Source of the DNA: Talinum fruticosum
Lineage: Eukaryota; Streptophyta; Magnoliopsida; Caryophyllales; Talinaceae
Assembly (NCBI GenBank): GCA_021018815.1
Contig: JAITYX010000010.1
Coordinates: 4,340,001 to 4,404,000 of the forward strand
Direction of reading: 5' to 3'
Length of the DNA stretch: 64,000 nucleotides
Under the pieces are notes generated by a model that saw only the letters and a program-made list of their open reading frames with translations, ran no database searches and was not told the origin of the DNA. The position numbers were made by a program, and so were the translations under genes. Shown in pieces: positions 1 through 10,163 of this stretch. Numbering within the stretch: the stretch's first letter is position 1; each line of letters opens with the position of its first letter.

Positions 1-360
1 TTCGGCCAGCACCGAGTGGTTAGTAGCCGTGGCTTAGGTTAAAATTGGCGTTTTCACACCAATTTGGCCCTAAAACCTCACGACAGATCTAAAACCCTAA
101 TTTTAGTAGTGTGTTTTAATATGCTTGCATTAGGCATCTTGCATTTAGCAACCTTTGAACATAATTTATTACTATTTTGGACCCTTATGAAAAATTTATT
201 TTACCCCTATTTAACCCTTCCGGAATGAGGCTCCCACTGGATCTTAGGGGGCCCAACAAGGCTTGACGACCCGAGAAACGGTACCTCTTCCCTTATAGCA
301 CACGCTCTTGGTTCAAACCGCTTGTTTCACCGAGAGGCACCAAGGTTACTGGGTTTTCGG
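1..360 (+). repeat. Tat LTR 3' part fused to leader
   Basis: Positions 1-108 match the LTR stretch around 27600-27730 (shared words such as GGCGTTTTCACACC). Positions 109-360 match the leader near 28090-28340, including the GAGGCACC motif. The LTR terminus and primer-binding site that should lie between them, about 300 bases in LTR-B, are missing. At about 358-362 the leader runs straight into RNase H coding sequence. Two deletions are therefore visible in 360 bases, so this copy could not prime its own reverse transcription. Confidence 0.8.
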
Positions 361-570
361 TTAAATTAGACTTTGACGTCACCAACAATGTCACAGAGTA
401 TCAGGCATGTATTACGGGACTTGAAGCCGCTGTACGTATCGAGGTCAAGAACATCGGGGTTTTCGATGACTCCAGCTCGATCATTAATTAGATTTTGCAA
501 AAATTGAAGGCATGTAGTGAAGCCTTAGCACCCTACCGGGCACATCCGATAGAACTATCCAAACATTTTG
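361..570 (+). pseudogene. Tat RNase H, first fragment
   Basis: Reading forward from about 361 gives an RNase H-like stretch with FDVTNNVTEYQAC, where the Glu of TEY matches a catalytic position of plant gypsy RNases H, followed by a GLEAA-like helix and the segment ending HPIELSKHF. The equivalent in copy 2 is at 34470-34690. One in-frame stop follows the SSSIIN segment. The reading frame is cut at 570 by the solo-LTR insertion and resumes at 6373. It is non-functional. Confidence is high for the fold family and moderate for the lineage. Confidence 0.8.
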
Positions 571-929
571 TGTAACACCCCTAGACCCACCCTAGGAGTA
601 TTACATGCCGGGGTTCCCGAGAGGAACCCCTAAGGCCGCTTAAGATCTCAACTTGGGGTTAATAACCGTAAGACCCGGAAATTTCGGATGCGTGCTTGCT
701 AATGAATTAAATTACTAAAAGTTAAGTGAAAATTCGAAATTATTAAATTAAGTGAATTAGAATTTTTTCGAATCGAAGTTGCAAGCCGAGAATTGAAACT
801 CGAGCGATGACTAGCTAAATTGGGCCTTGTGAAGCTAGTTGGGCCCAATTAAAAGAAAAAGAAAGGAAAATGAGAGTAGGAGTGCTAGCGAAAACCGAAG
901 TTTGGGAATTAAGGGTCCAATTGGAATGA

Positions 930-1500
930 AACAGCAGGTGTGATTAGGAGAAGAGGAGAGAGAAATTGGGATAGAGAACAAAAGAGGAGGAACGAAGAAG
1001 CGTAAGGAGAAGCGAAGCAAGGAAAGAAAAGAACGGGAAAGCGAAACAGGGGAGAGCGAGAGAGGGAGCAGGGGAAAGCAAGAGAGGCCGGTGGCCGCCT
1101 GAACGGCAAGGGCGCCGCTACTAGTGGGCAAGGGAGAGCTCGGGCTTGGGAGGCTGAGCAGAGCAAAAGAAGAAAGGGGAACGAAAGAAGTAGAGACAGA
1201 GGAACAGGAAAGCGAGAGGGAGCAGAATGCCCCGAGAGAGGAAGAGCGAGCGGGAGTAGGAGCAAGAGGAACGCCGGAAACCGGCAGTCGGCGGGCCTGC
1301 CCGAGGACAGACGGCGGACGAAGGAGAAAGGAAAGAGAAGTAGAGGGCGAAAGAAGGAGATTCAAAGCAGAGGAATCGAGGGCAAGAGAGCAACGAGGGC
1401 AGCGAAAGGAGGAAGAAGAGGAAGCAAAACCCAATTCGAAATCAAAATTCAATCCTTCCAAAACTAAAATTCTTAGAACCTCTAAGAATTCAAGGTGAGT
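930..1500 (+). other. GA-rich leader-like block with splice-donor-like end
   Basis: The inner LTR has a strongly purine-rich block that ends at the donor-like sequence AAGGTGAGTAATC near 1493-1505 and then returns to AT-rich sequence. The outer LTR has the same arrangement in reverse (about 5480-6010), also ending at a GTGAGTAATC-type site near 5485. Long open frames here are low-complexity Arg/Glu or Ser/Leu runs and differ between copies, so I do not call a protein. A transcribed 5' leader with a donor site is the best guess. Confidence 0.45.
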
Positions 1501-3231
1501 AATCTAAATTCATCCTCTAAAATAAAATGAATTAGGTGGATTGAACTTGAATTTGAAGTATGAAATGGGAAACCCTAAGATAATTGAAGAAGTTAGAGGC
1601 CTAAATTCACTAAATTAGCAACTCACGAATCAAAGAGCATGTTGTGATTATGTGATATCTAGTTCTGAATTTGTGATGTTTAAGTATTATTGAGCATGAT
1701 TATTGAGAATTAGATGAGATTAGCTTGAGCAGAATTAAGGGAAAAATCAGAAAGTTAAGTTCATGATTTATGTGTAGATTTTCGATAATTATGCCTACTA
1801 TCCGAATTTCTGTGAATTCATGTGTAGCCCAAATTTCCTAAAACTTTTACTGCAGCTTCATGGCAATTTATGGAAATTTCCTGTAAAATTTGGTATGCAT
1901 TGGATGAGTAGATTGGGAGATATGCAATTTTAAGTAAAAATGTGCTGTTTTGGACTAAATCGGAACTAAGTGAGTAACTGAATTAAGAACTGAAATTTAA
2001 GAAGCTATGTGGCTAGACTGAAGGATATATATATCAATTAAGAAAAGATATAGAACCATAAACCACTTATACATGATACTACGCGATCATGAAAACGATG
2101 AGTTCATTGATGGGAATCCTAGTTGGCATGTTTATGTGATTATGTGTTTATCTCGAATTACATCGATTATAAATGACATAAGCATGCATATGTCAAATGA
2201 CATCGTACTTGAGTTGGAACTTGCTTATGTGAATTGCTTGTTTTGAAGAAATTACGTATGAACGTGTTGAGCATGAATTATATGAATTAAGTATATCTTA
2301 TGTATAAGTAATAAGAAGATAATAAGAAGATAAGAAACATAAAGAACTAAAGAAGGGAGAAAGGATTGTGTTATTGATCTAAGACCCCACGAATTAAAGA
2401 ACCCTCCGAAGCTATGGCCATAGAAGTGTCCGTCAACCCAAAGCCATGAATTGAATTGCTTCCAAGAATTATTGACGATGATACGTCCTTCGGGGAAGGG
2501 AGGTCGCCTCGAGGCCACGAATTGTATGCCTTCGTGAACCGAGCCCACGAATTGTTTTGGCTCCAAGAACTGGGTCTTTAGAGCGGAACATAAATCTTCT
2601 TCCCATTCAAACTAAGAAGACTTAAAAGAATTATGATATGAAGAAACGAATGATCATGCATGACGAACAAGAAAGAACCAATGATTTATGAAGTGCATGA
2701 TTGAACTCAAGAAGAAGAATAAGAAGAAGAACGAATCCCGATTTCATATGAGATGAATACGATAAGAACTAAGATATGATTTACGTGATGATGATTTACA
2801 TGATGAATGATTCTATGACTTACTTGCGTAGAAAGATGAATGAAGTATGTTGAATTGAATTCATGAGTAAGTGAAGTCATTATGTTTCTCGGCAAGTTGG
2901 TAAGTTTAGAATCTCGCATGTCTTAAGCATGTATGATCCGAATCGCATGTTATGAATGAGTTATGTACTTACGTGTGGTTGTTAATGAACTATCGTGCAA
3001 AGTGAAACCCGGGGTTGGGTTTGGATTATTCACTGGGCTCGTGGAGCTCATGACCTCACCAAAATTTCAAGTACGAAGTTAAGACTCCCGGAGTTGCTTT
3101 TGGCTTTTAGAAGAAGCGAACCATCGGATAGGACTTCTCCGGACTTATTTTGTACTTTATGTTTTCAGGCTTGTAAAGATCGGTGTATGTGAACTTAAGT
3201 TTGATTATGAATGTAAAATCCCTATGTGAAT

Positions 3232-3292
3232 ACTCCGAGCGTGTGGCTCGTTGAGTCCGTGTTGTGTTACTCGAGCGTGTGGCTCGTTGAGT
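3232..3292 (+). other. Twin stem-loop element, inner LTR
   Basis: Two tandem units at 3232-3256 and 3269-3292. Each has the core CGAGC-GTGTG-GCTCG, a perfect 5-bp stem with a 5-base loop, extended by outer pairs ACTC with GAGT (first unit) or ACT with AGT (second). About 20 bases later comes a small inverted repeat in GGCTTTAAGCC and then the shared CTCTGCCGAAATTTC segment. It lies about 230 bases upstream of the LTR 3' end. Function unknown. Confidence 0.7.
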
Positions 3293-3459
3293 TTAAGACC
3301 GCATTTCGTGCGGGGTTAAGGCTTTAAGCCTATGGGATTAGCCATATTACGGAGGAAACTCTGCCGAAATTTCCGAAAAACCTTCGAAAACCTAAAACCG
3401 CGCTTCCGCCAATCTAAGAAAGGGTTATTAACCCTAAGTTGAGATCTTAAGCGGCCTTA

Positions 3460-3480
3460 GGGGTTCCTCTCGGGAACCCC
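3460..3480. repeat. LTR-terminal hairpin
   Basis: The arms GGGGTTCC (3460-3467) and GGAACCCC (3473-3480) are perfect inverted repeats around a 5-base loop. The same hairpin lies at 610-630 at the matching end of the outer LTR. It sits about 40 bases from the LTR terminus. Confidence 0.75.
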
Positions 3481-3655
3481 GGCATGTAATACTCCTAGGG
3501 TGGGTCTAGGGGTGTTACAATAACCCTTTCTTGGATTGGCGGACGTGTAATTCTAGATTTTCAAAGGTTTTCCTGAAAATTTCGGCAGAGTTTCCTCCGT
3601 AACATGGCTAATCCCATAGGCTTAAAGCCCTAACCTCGCGCGAAACACATTCATA

Positions 3656-3715
3656 ACTCAACGAGCCACACGCTCGGAGTATCACAACACAACTCAACGA
3701 GCCACACGCTCGAGT
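3656..3715 (-). other. Twin stem-loop element, outer LTR
   Basis: Reverse-complement copies of the same two units at 3656-3680 and 3692-3715, both with intact CGAGC/GCTCG stems. The shared AAGCC-type inverted repeat and the GGCAGAGTTTCC segment lie beside them at about 3580-3635. Confidence 0.7.
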
Positions 3716-6372
3716 ATTCACATAGGGCTTTTACATTCATGGTCAAAAGTTAAGTTCAAATACAACCGATCTTTACAACATCCTTACAAACAAAAGACAA
3801 ATAAACATGCAGTAAGACCGGCATCTCCTATCCGATCGCTATTTCGAAAGCCAAAGGCAACTCCTGTGAGTCTACTTCGTACTCGAAATGTTGGTGAGGT
3901 CATGAGCTCACTAGCCCGATGAATAACCCAAACCCAACCCCGGTTTCACTTTGCACATTAATTCACTAACAAACACACGTAAGTTCACAATTCATTCATC
4001 ACATGCGATTCGGATCATACGTGCTTAAGACATGAGAGATTCTAACTTACCAACTTACCGAGAAGTACAATGACATCATTTACTCATGAATTCAATCAAA
4101 CATGCTTCATTCGTCTTTCTACGCAAGTAAGTTATAGAATCATTCATCAAGTAAATCATTCATCACGTAAATCATATCTTAGTTCTTATCGCATTCGTTT
4201 CTTACGAAATCGGGATTCGTTCTTCTTCTCATTCTTTTTCTTGAGTTCAATCGTGCATTTCATAAATCATCGATTCGTTCTTTCTTGTTCGTCATGCATG
4301 ATCATTCGTTTCTTCATATCATAATTCTTTTAAGTCTTCTTAGTTCGAATGGAAAGAAGATTTATGTTCCGCTCTAAAGACCCAGTTCTTGTAGCCAAAA
4401 CAATTTGTGGGCTCGGTTCACGGAGGCATACAATTGGTGGCCTCGAGGCAAAACAATTCATGGCCTCGAGGCAGCCTCCCTTCCCCGAAGGACGTATACT
4501 CGTCAATAATTCTTGGAAGCAATTCAATTCATGGCTTCGAGTTGACGGACACTTCTATGGCCATAGCTTCGGAGGGTTCTTTAATTCGTGGGGTCTTAGA
4601 TCAATAACACAATCCTTTCTCCCTTCTTTAGTTCTTTATGTTTCTTATCTTCTTATTATCTTCTTATTACTTATACATAAGATATACTTAATTCATATCA
4701 TTCATGCTCAACACGTTCATGCGTAACTTCTTCAAAACAAGCAATTCACATAAGCAAGTTCCAACTCAAGTACGATGTCATTTCACATACGCATGCTTAT
4801 GTCATTTATAATCGATGTAATTCGAGATAAACACATAATCACATAAACATGCCAACTAGGATTCCCATCAATGAACTCATCGTTTTCATGATCGCGTATT
4901 ATCGCGTATAAGTGGTTTATGGTTCTATATCTTTTCTTAATCGATATATATATCCTTTAGTCAAGCCACATAGCTTCTTAAATTTCAGTTCTTAATTCAG
5001 TTACTCACTTAGTTCCGATTTAGTCCAAAACAGCACATTTTTACTTAAAATTGCATATCTCCCAATCAACTCATCCAATGCATACCAAATTTTACAAGAA
5101 ATTTCCATAAATTGCCACGAAGCTGCAGTAAAATTTTCAGGAAATTTGGGCTACACATGAATTCACGAAATTCGGACAGCATGCTTAATTCATAGAAATC
5201 TGCACATGAATCATGAAATTAACTTTCCGATTTTTCCCCTAATTCTGCTCAAGCTAATCTCATCCAATTCTCAATAATCATGCTCAATAATACATAAACA
5301 TCACAAATTCAGAACTAGATATCACATAATCACAACATGCTCTTTGAGTCGTGAGTTGCTTAATTTAGTGAATTTAAGCCTTCAACTTCTTCAATTAAGC
5401 CTAGGGTTTCCAATTTCATACTTCGAATTCATGTTCAATCCACCTAATTTGTTTTAATTTAGAGGATGAATTCAGATTACTCACCTTAGATTCTTAGAGG
5501 TTCTAAGAATTTCGGTTTGGGAAGGTTTCGAATTGAGTTTCAATTTCTCATTCCTCTTTCCCTTTCTTCCTCTCGGTTCCCCCTTCCTTCTTCTTCCCGG
5601 CACCCACTTCTTCTACCTTTGCTCAAACTCTCGCTGTCTCCCTCTCGCTCTGCTGTTTCGGGTTCTCAAACCCCGGCCTCGGTTTGTTCGGTCTCGCCGG
5701 CTCCCTCTTCGCGCTCGCCGGCCGTGCGAGCACGCCGTGCTCCTCTTCCTCTCTGTCCACCGCACTGGCTCTCGTCCTCCTCTCGCTTTCCTCTCGCTTC
5801 CGTGTTCTTTCGTTCCCCTTTCTTCTTTTGCTCTGCTCGGCCTCCCGAGCCGTCGCTCTCCCTTCACCCACCGGAGGCGGCGTCCTCGCCGTTCGGCGGC
5901 CACGGCCGCTGGCTCTCGCGCTTTCTCCCTCTCTCGCTTTCCCTGCTCCCTCTTGCTTTCCCTGTTTTTGCTTTCCCATTCTTTTCTTTCTTTCCACCGC
6001 TACGCTTCTTTCCTTCTAATGTCTCAGTCCCACTCTCTCTCCTCTTCTCCTAATTACACATAATGGCTTTGCTTGCCTCATTCCAATTGGACCCCTTGCT
6101 CATTCTTGCTTAGGAATCCGCTAACTCTCCCTTAGAATGCCGAGCAATCTCCATTTCTCTTTTCCTTTTCTTTTTTATTTTAATTGGGCCCAACTTCAAT
6201 TTCAAGAGGCCCGATAAGCTAACCCATGCCCGATTTCGGTTCTCGGTTTTCTAATTCCAACTCGGAAAAATTCTAATTCACTTAATTTAATAATTTTGAA
6301 TTTTTCACTTAACTTTTAATAATTTAATTCACTAGCAAGTAAATACCTGAAATTTCCGGGTCTTACATTTTG

Positions 6373-6550
6373 AGAACATTTCTTTCACATACCTTCCTAG
6401 GGATGACAACCAATTCATAGATGCATTAGAAAAATTAGCATCCATGATCAACATCCCTAACGGCATTCATTCAATGCCTATTCGCATAGAATGATAGAGT
6501 CGGCCAGCGCACGTCTTCACCTTAGAAGTGTCTAATATCGACCACACCAA
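6373..6550 (+). pseudogene. Tat RNase H, end, to integrase linker
   Basis: Continues the sequence cut at 570. It reads AACATTTCTTTCACATACC, matching copy 2 at about 34693-34870. Predicted residues include a TYLPRDDNQF-like stretch and KLASMINIPNGIHSMP, the region linking the Tat RNase H to integrase. It is interrupted at 6550 by the CACTA element inside the duplicated CAA. Confidence 0.75.
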
Positions 6551-6900
6551 CACTACCAAAAATCATCAAATTTCCCATCTGTAATTTTCCATCGAAAAAT
6601 TACAGTGGGAAATTTTTCACTGTTTTTCCACTACTTGATTTTTTTCACTGATTTCCCACCGTCATATTTTCGATGAAAAATTTCCCACTAAATTCCCACT
6701 GATTTTCCACCACCAAATATTTTCACAATTTTAATTTTTATAAAAAATTGATTTCCTACTAATTTTTCACTAATTTTCCACTAACATTTATTTATTTAAA
6801 TTTCCCCCTTTTTTATTTTAATAGCAGCTCTTTCACCCCCAAATGGTTCACTAGTAAATTCAATTTTTCAATTCCCACCAAATAAAAATTTTGGTGAAAG
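6551..6900. repeat. CACTA 5' inverted repeat and subterminal sites
   Basis: The terminal inverted repeat is followed by a run of TTTCCCAC, TTTTCCAC and CAGTGGGAAA words in both orientations through about 6790, then AT-rich sequence. It mirrors the 3' end at 15820-16249. Confidence 0.85.
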
Positions 6901-7017
6901 TGTGTTAAAAAAATTTAAAACCAAATTATAGTGGTAGGTGGGAAATAACTAAGCCAAAGGACTCTCTCTCTCCTCTCACACCCTCTCTCACGTATGCTCT
7001 ACCTTCGCACCCCCTAA

Positions 7018-7316
7018 GCTCGAACCCTAACTCACGGTTGGATCCAAGCCGCTGACCTCTCCGGGAACCGCATCGCCGCCGTCTCCGGAACCGCATCGCT
7101 GCCGTCACTCCGAGCTACCGACGACCGACGGCTCTCGAAGACTCGGAGACTTAAGCTAGCGGAATTGAGGCTCGAACCCTAACTCACGGCTGGATCCAAG
7201 CCGCCGACCTCTCCGCAACCCCGCCGCTGTCTCCGGGAACCGCATCGCCGCCGTCACTCCAGGTGGCCGACGACCGACGGCTCTCCGAAGACTCGGAGAC
7301 TTAAGCTAGCGGAATT
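7018..7316. repeat. ~150-bp GC-rich tandem duplication in CACTA 5' region
   Basis: Two adjacent units, about 7018-7164 and 7173-7316. Both start GCTCGAACCCTAACTCACGG and end near GACTTAAGCTAGCGGAATT. The block is unusually GC- and CpG-rich for the element. Translation gives Ser/Arg-rich shadows only. It may be an untranslated first exon or an old captured sequence; I cannot assign its source. Confidence 0.7.
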
Positions 7317-7619
7317 TACAAGTGTTTCGATTCCGGGTTTTGGGTTCCACGAGTCTCGGCAACCCGACCACCGTCTCCGGGAAGTCTTCGCCGCCTTCAC
7401 TCGGTGGCCGACGATCGACAGCTGTCTAGGTGTCTCGAGGAAGACTCGGAGTCCGACGCTCGCTCCACCCCCGACAGGGACAGTGCTTGGTGGTCGTTCT
7501 TCCTCCGATTCCAGGTTCAATTTCATCACATTTCCTACATTCTTTCACCTCTTTTTGTTTCATTTGAGTTCCTCTATTGTTGTCAAATGATTCTTCATTG
7601 TAGTTGTTTTTTCATTTAG

Positions 7620-9100
7620 TTTAATTTACAAGATGTTTTTGAGGCTCGATCCAAGAGTCTCCGACGGACATTCGTCTCCAAGTATGAGACGCTGCCATTT
7701 CCAAATTGTGTGCGACCACTGTTCAAGTATCTACATGCAAACATGGGTATTTTTACGATAAAAAGCATAATTTGATATAAATATAAACAGAGAACTTGAA
7801 TGCCTGGTCAAAATGACACAAACCAAGTGTATTTTCCACTGGTGAATTGTATGGGGAGTATCAAGCCTAAATGAGCCCTTCTCCTTCCTTTCGGGGTGAG
7901 CTAGTGCTAGTTAGATTAGACATTAGTAGTAGTAAATTTATACACGTAAAGAGATGTATGTTGTGAAGATAGATCTATTTACCCACGCATCGGATCAATG
8001 TCGATGTGGGAGTTCCTCATGTCCACTCCTTGTGGACTAGCCCATCCGCCCATTGAGGTGCTCGGAGACAAATTTTGGCTCGCCTACCACTTGGTGTAGG
8101 TGCCATGGTGCTCGTCAGCAGCAAAAAGCTCCGAATCCGCACCACCTTCTGTCCCTTTTCCAATTCTCTGCTTTGTCTTTGAAGTTGCCCACATAAAACT
8201 CCCAACTATGACCTAAAACACCAGCGAAGCTTACTGTTAAGGGGGAAAAGGACTACTACATTGAAGAACTGATTGTTTGCTTATGTATCTCAAGAGATAA
8301 GAAATAGATTGTTCGCCTACGCATCTAAAGAGATAAGCAATAGATTAGAACTAGCAAAGACTCAAAAATTATCTTCTATTAAGCAGTAGACTATGGAGTC
8401 TTATTATCGTGCATCAATACAATGTTACAACTTAAGTTAATAATAGATTACAAATGAGGATTTCTTTTCACTGGAATGTGACATATCGGAATTCATGTCA
8501 TTGGGCAAAATTTAACAAATATTATGAGGTCTGTGCCTCGGAAATTAAAATCAAATATCAATCGTGAATTAATAATGACGAATTTGATCATGGTTAGTAT
8601 AAGCCCACAATCAACCCAAATTAGTCAAATTAAAATTAATTAATTAGCAATGGAGAGAATAACTTATCGGTTCGTATGTGTTTTTTTTTTTTAATAACCC
8701 ATAACTTGCTATTATTTATATATTCTATACGAAATTTTGTTTAAGTTTTGTGGTGAGGTTTTTCTTATTTGATAACTTTGAGTGTATAAATCTTATCTCA
8801 ATCACCATCACTTTGATTATGAGTAAAGAGTTTAATATATTCGATACAAATATAATTAAAATTTGGTGATTATGTACTTTCAGATTTAAAATTTAGTTTT
8901 TTAACCTTTTATATAGTTTAGTGCATGACTTTTTAGCATTTTGGAGTTATTTGAGTGATTTTTAGGGTTTAATTAGAATATATTGCGAGTTAATGGACCA
9001 AGTATTTGCTATGACTTCTTAATTGGTGGGAGCAGCCCTCCCCGTCCCCCTCCCCCTCCCCCACCTTCTTTATGCCAAGAACCATTTAGATTGTTTTAAA
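7620..9100. other. CACTA 5' non-coding region
   Basis: AT-rich stretch with no convincing coding sequence and no recognised repeat. A C-rich run (CCCCGTCCCCCTCCCCCTCC, about 9040-9060) and a T-run near 8680 are the only low-complexity features. It separates the GC-rich block from the transposase gene. Confidence 0.5.
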
Positions 9101-9300
9101 TTGTAATGTATGATTGATTGGACTCCGGCGTGTGGCCGTTGAGTTGTAAACTCCGAGCGTGTGGCTCGTCGAGTTATATTATGATTTTTATTCAGGATTT
9201 GAAGGCTTTAAGCCTATGGAATAGTCCATATTACAAATGAGACTCTGCCGAAATTTTTAGAAAATTTTTAAACTCCTTTAGGAAACTACCTTTATCACCT
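9100..9300 (+). repeat. Long-LTR fragment with twin stem-loops inside CACTA
   Basis: Contains ACTCCGGCGTGTGGCCG (9122 on) and the CGAGC-GTGTG-GCTCG unit (9150-9174), then AAGGCTTTAAGCC and CTCTGCCGAAATTT in the same order and spacing as in LTR family F (3232-3380) and LTR family G (minus strand, 59185-59040). Neither LTR terminus is visible. It is either a truncated LTR insertion in the transposon or a captured piece. Confidence 0.7.
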
Positions 9301-9734
9301 TAAGTTAGAATTTGAAAGCCAAACCAGCACTTGAAAGAGCCTTGGGATAAAAGGGTCAATATTGGGTTGTGTATGTTTTTACAGCTTTATATTTTCATCT
9401 TATATTAAAACGGTCAATGAACAATCTTGTACATGTTTTTTAAGTTAACATGTAGTTGATTCTTTTGCATTCTATGTTGTTATGCAAATCATTGCAGGGT
9501 TTGACATACCGTAAAGTTGGGTCATCAATCAAGCACGTGTAATTTGCATCTTGTTTACTTATGTTCTCAACTTTTTCATTGTTAACTTATTAATTTTCTG
9601 ATTTTTCCATCTTGTTTTCCTTTTAGTAATATAGGTACTTATGACCTAGTAATTGTATGAATGTTATGATTATTCATAGTTGTTTTCTTGGGAAAATATT
9701 AACAGAATATTTATTTAATTGTATCGCACGAGAT

Positions 9735-10163
9735 ATGGAAATTCCCGAACATCGTAAATGGATGACTAATAGACTAATTTTGGGTCGTAAAGGGTGTACT
9801 CATGAATTTATTAGAGGGGTTCAAGAGTTTGATGCTTTTGCAAGGCTTCAACCTGTGTATCTAAGGGAGGGTAAATATAGATGTCCTTGTTTTAAGTGTA
9901 AGGATAAATATTTCTTAACCCCAGAAGAGATCAAAGTTCATCTTTATAAGAGGGGTTTCAAAAATGCGTATTGGTATTGGACTTCACACGGGAGGTTGAA
10001 CCTACTAAGGATGTTAACATGGGACATAGTTCTTCTAATGTACATGTCGACTATAGTAATAATGATGTGGTTGATAGATTTCAAACAATGGTCGACGATC
10101 TAATGGAATCACGTCAAGAAGATTGTGAACCTCCAAATCCAAATGCCCAACAGCTTTTATGAC
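9735..10163 (+). pseudogene. CACTA TnpD N-terminal transposon-associated domain
   Basis: From the Met at 9735 the protein begins MEIPEHRKWM and continues with EFIRGVQEFDAFA, then CPCFKCKDKYF and HLYKRGFKNAYWYW. This fits the transposon-associated zinc-binding domain (PF13963 type) found at the N-terminus of CACTA TnpD transposases, with its Cys-Pro-Cys-x2-Cys and His. An upstream extension from 9657 is open but lacks family-like residues, so 9735 is the likelier start. After SHGR the frame shifts near 9990; the next frame reads EVEPTKDVNMGHSS to about 10157, where it shifts again. At least two frameshifts mean it is not expressed as a whole protein. Confidence 0.85.

Larger units (their letters stand above)
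667..3519 (+). mobile_element. Inner solo LTR (family F), forward
   Basis: This 2853-bp LTR sits inside the outer solo LTR. The flanks ATAAC at 662-666 and 3520-3524 form its target-site duplication. The first base appears changed (CG for TG), the next bases being TAAGACCCGG; the 3' end is GGGGTGTTACA. It matches 3525-6367 in reverse complement along nearly its whole length, giving a giant near-palindrome. Landmarks in order: a GA-rich leader (about 930-1490), a donor-like GTGAGT at 1496, twin stem-loops (3232-3292), and a terminal hairpin (3460-3480). Confidence 0.88.
571..6367 (-). mobile_element. Outer solo LTR (family F), reverse, split by inner LTR
   Basis: The unit begins TGTAACACCC and ends GGTCTTACA and is flanked by TTTTG at 566-570 and 6368-6372, the 5-bp duplication expected of LTR-retrotransposon insertion. 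Its own sequence is 571-666 plus 3525-6367, about 2.94 kb. Read on the minus strand it starts TGTAAGACCCGG at 6367. The remaining 667-3519 is a second LTR of the same family inserted in the opposite direction. No internal domain remains, so this is a solo LTR left by LTR-LTR recombination. The long LTR with TGTAACACCC-type ends recalls chromovirus (Tekay/Del) LTRs; that assignment is inference. Confidence 0.88.

Noticed and set aside
835..1498. Long open frames on both strands in the LTR leader (Ser/Leu-rich minus, Arg/Glu-rich plus)
   Set aside because: Low-complexity products of a GA-rich tract; the inverted LTR copy does not keep the same protein.
571..3519. Reading the ~95-base inverted ends as terminal inverted repeats of a DNA transposon
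   Set aside because: The flanking 5-bp duplications and the match to the outer LTR are explained fully by one solo LTR inside another in opposite orientation.
5517..6063. Overlapping 176-178 residue open frames in the outer LTR
   Set aside because: Several frames are open at once over a pyrimidine-rich tract, with no domain-like residues; GC-rich leader, not a gene.
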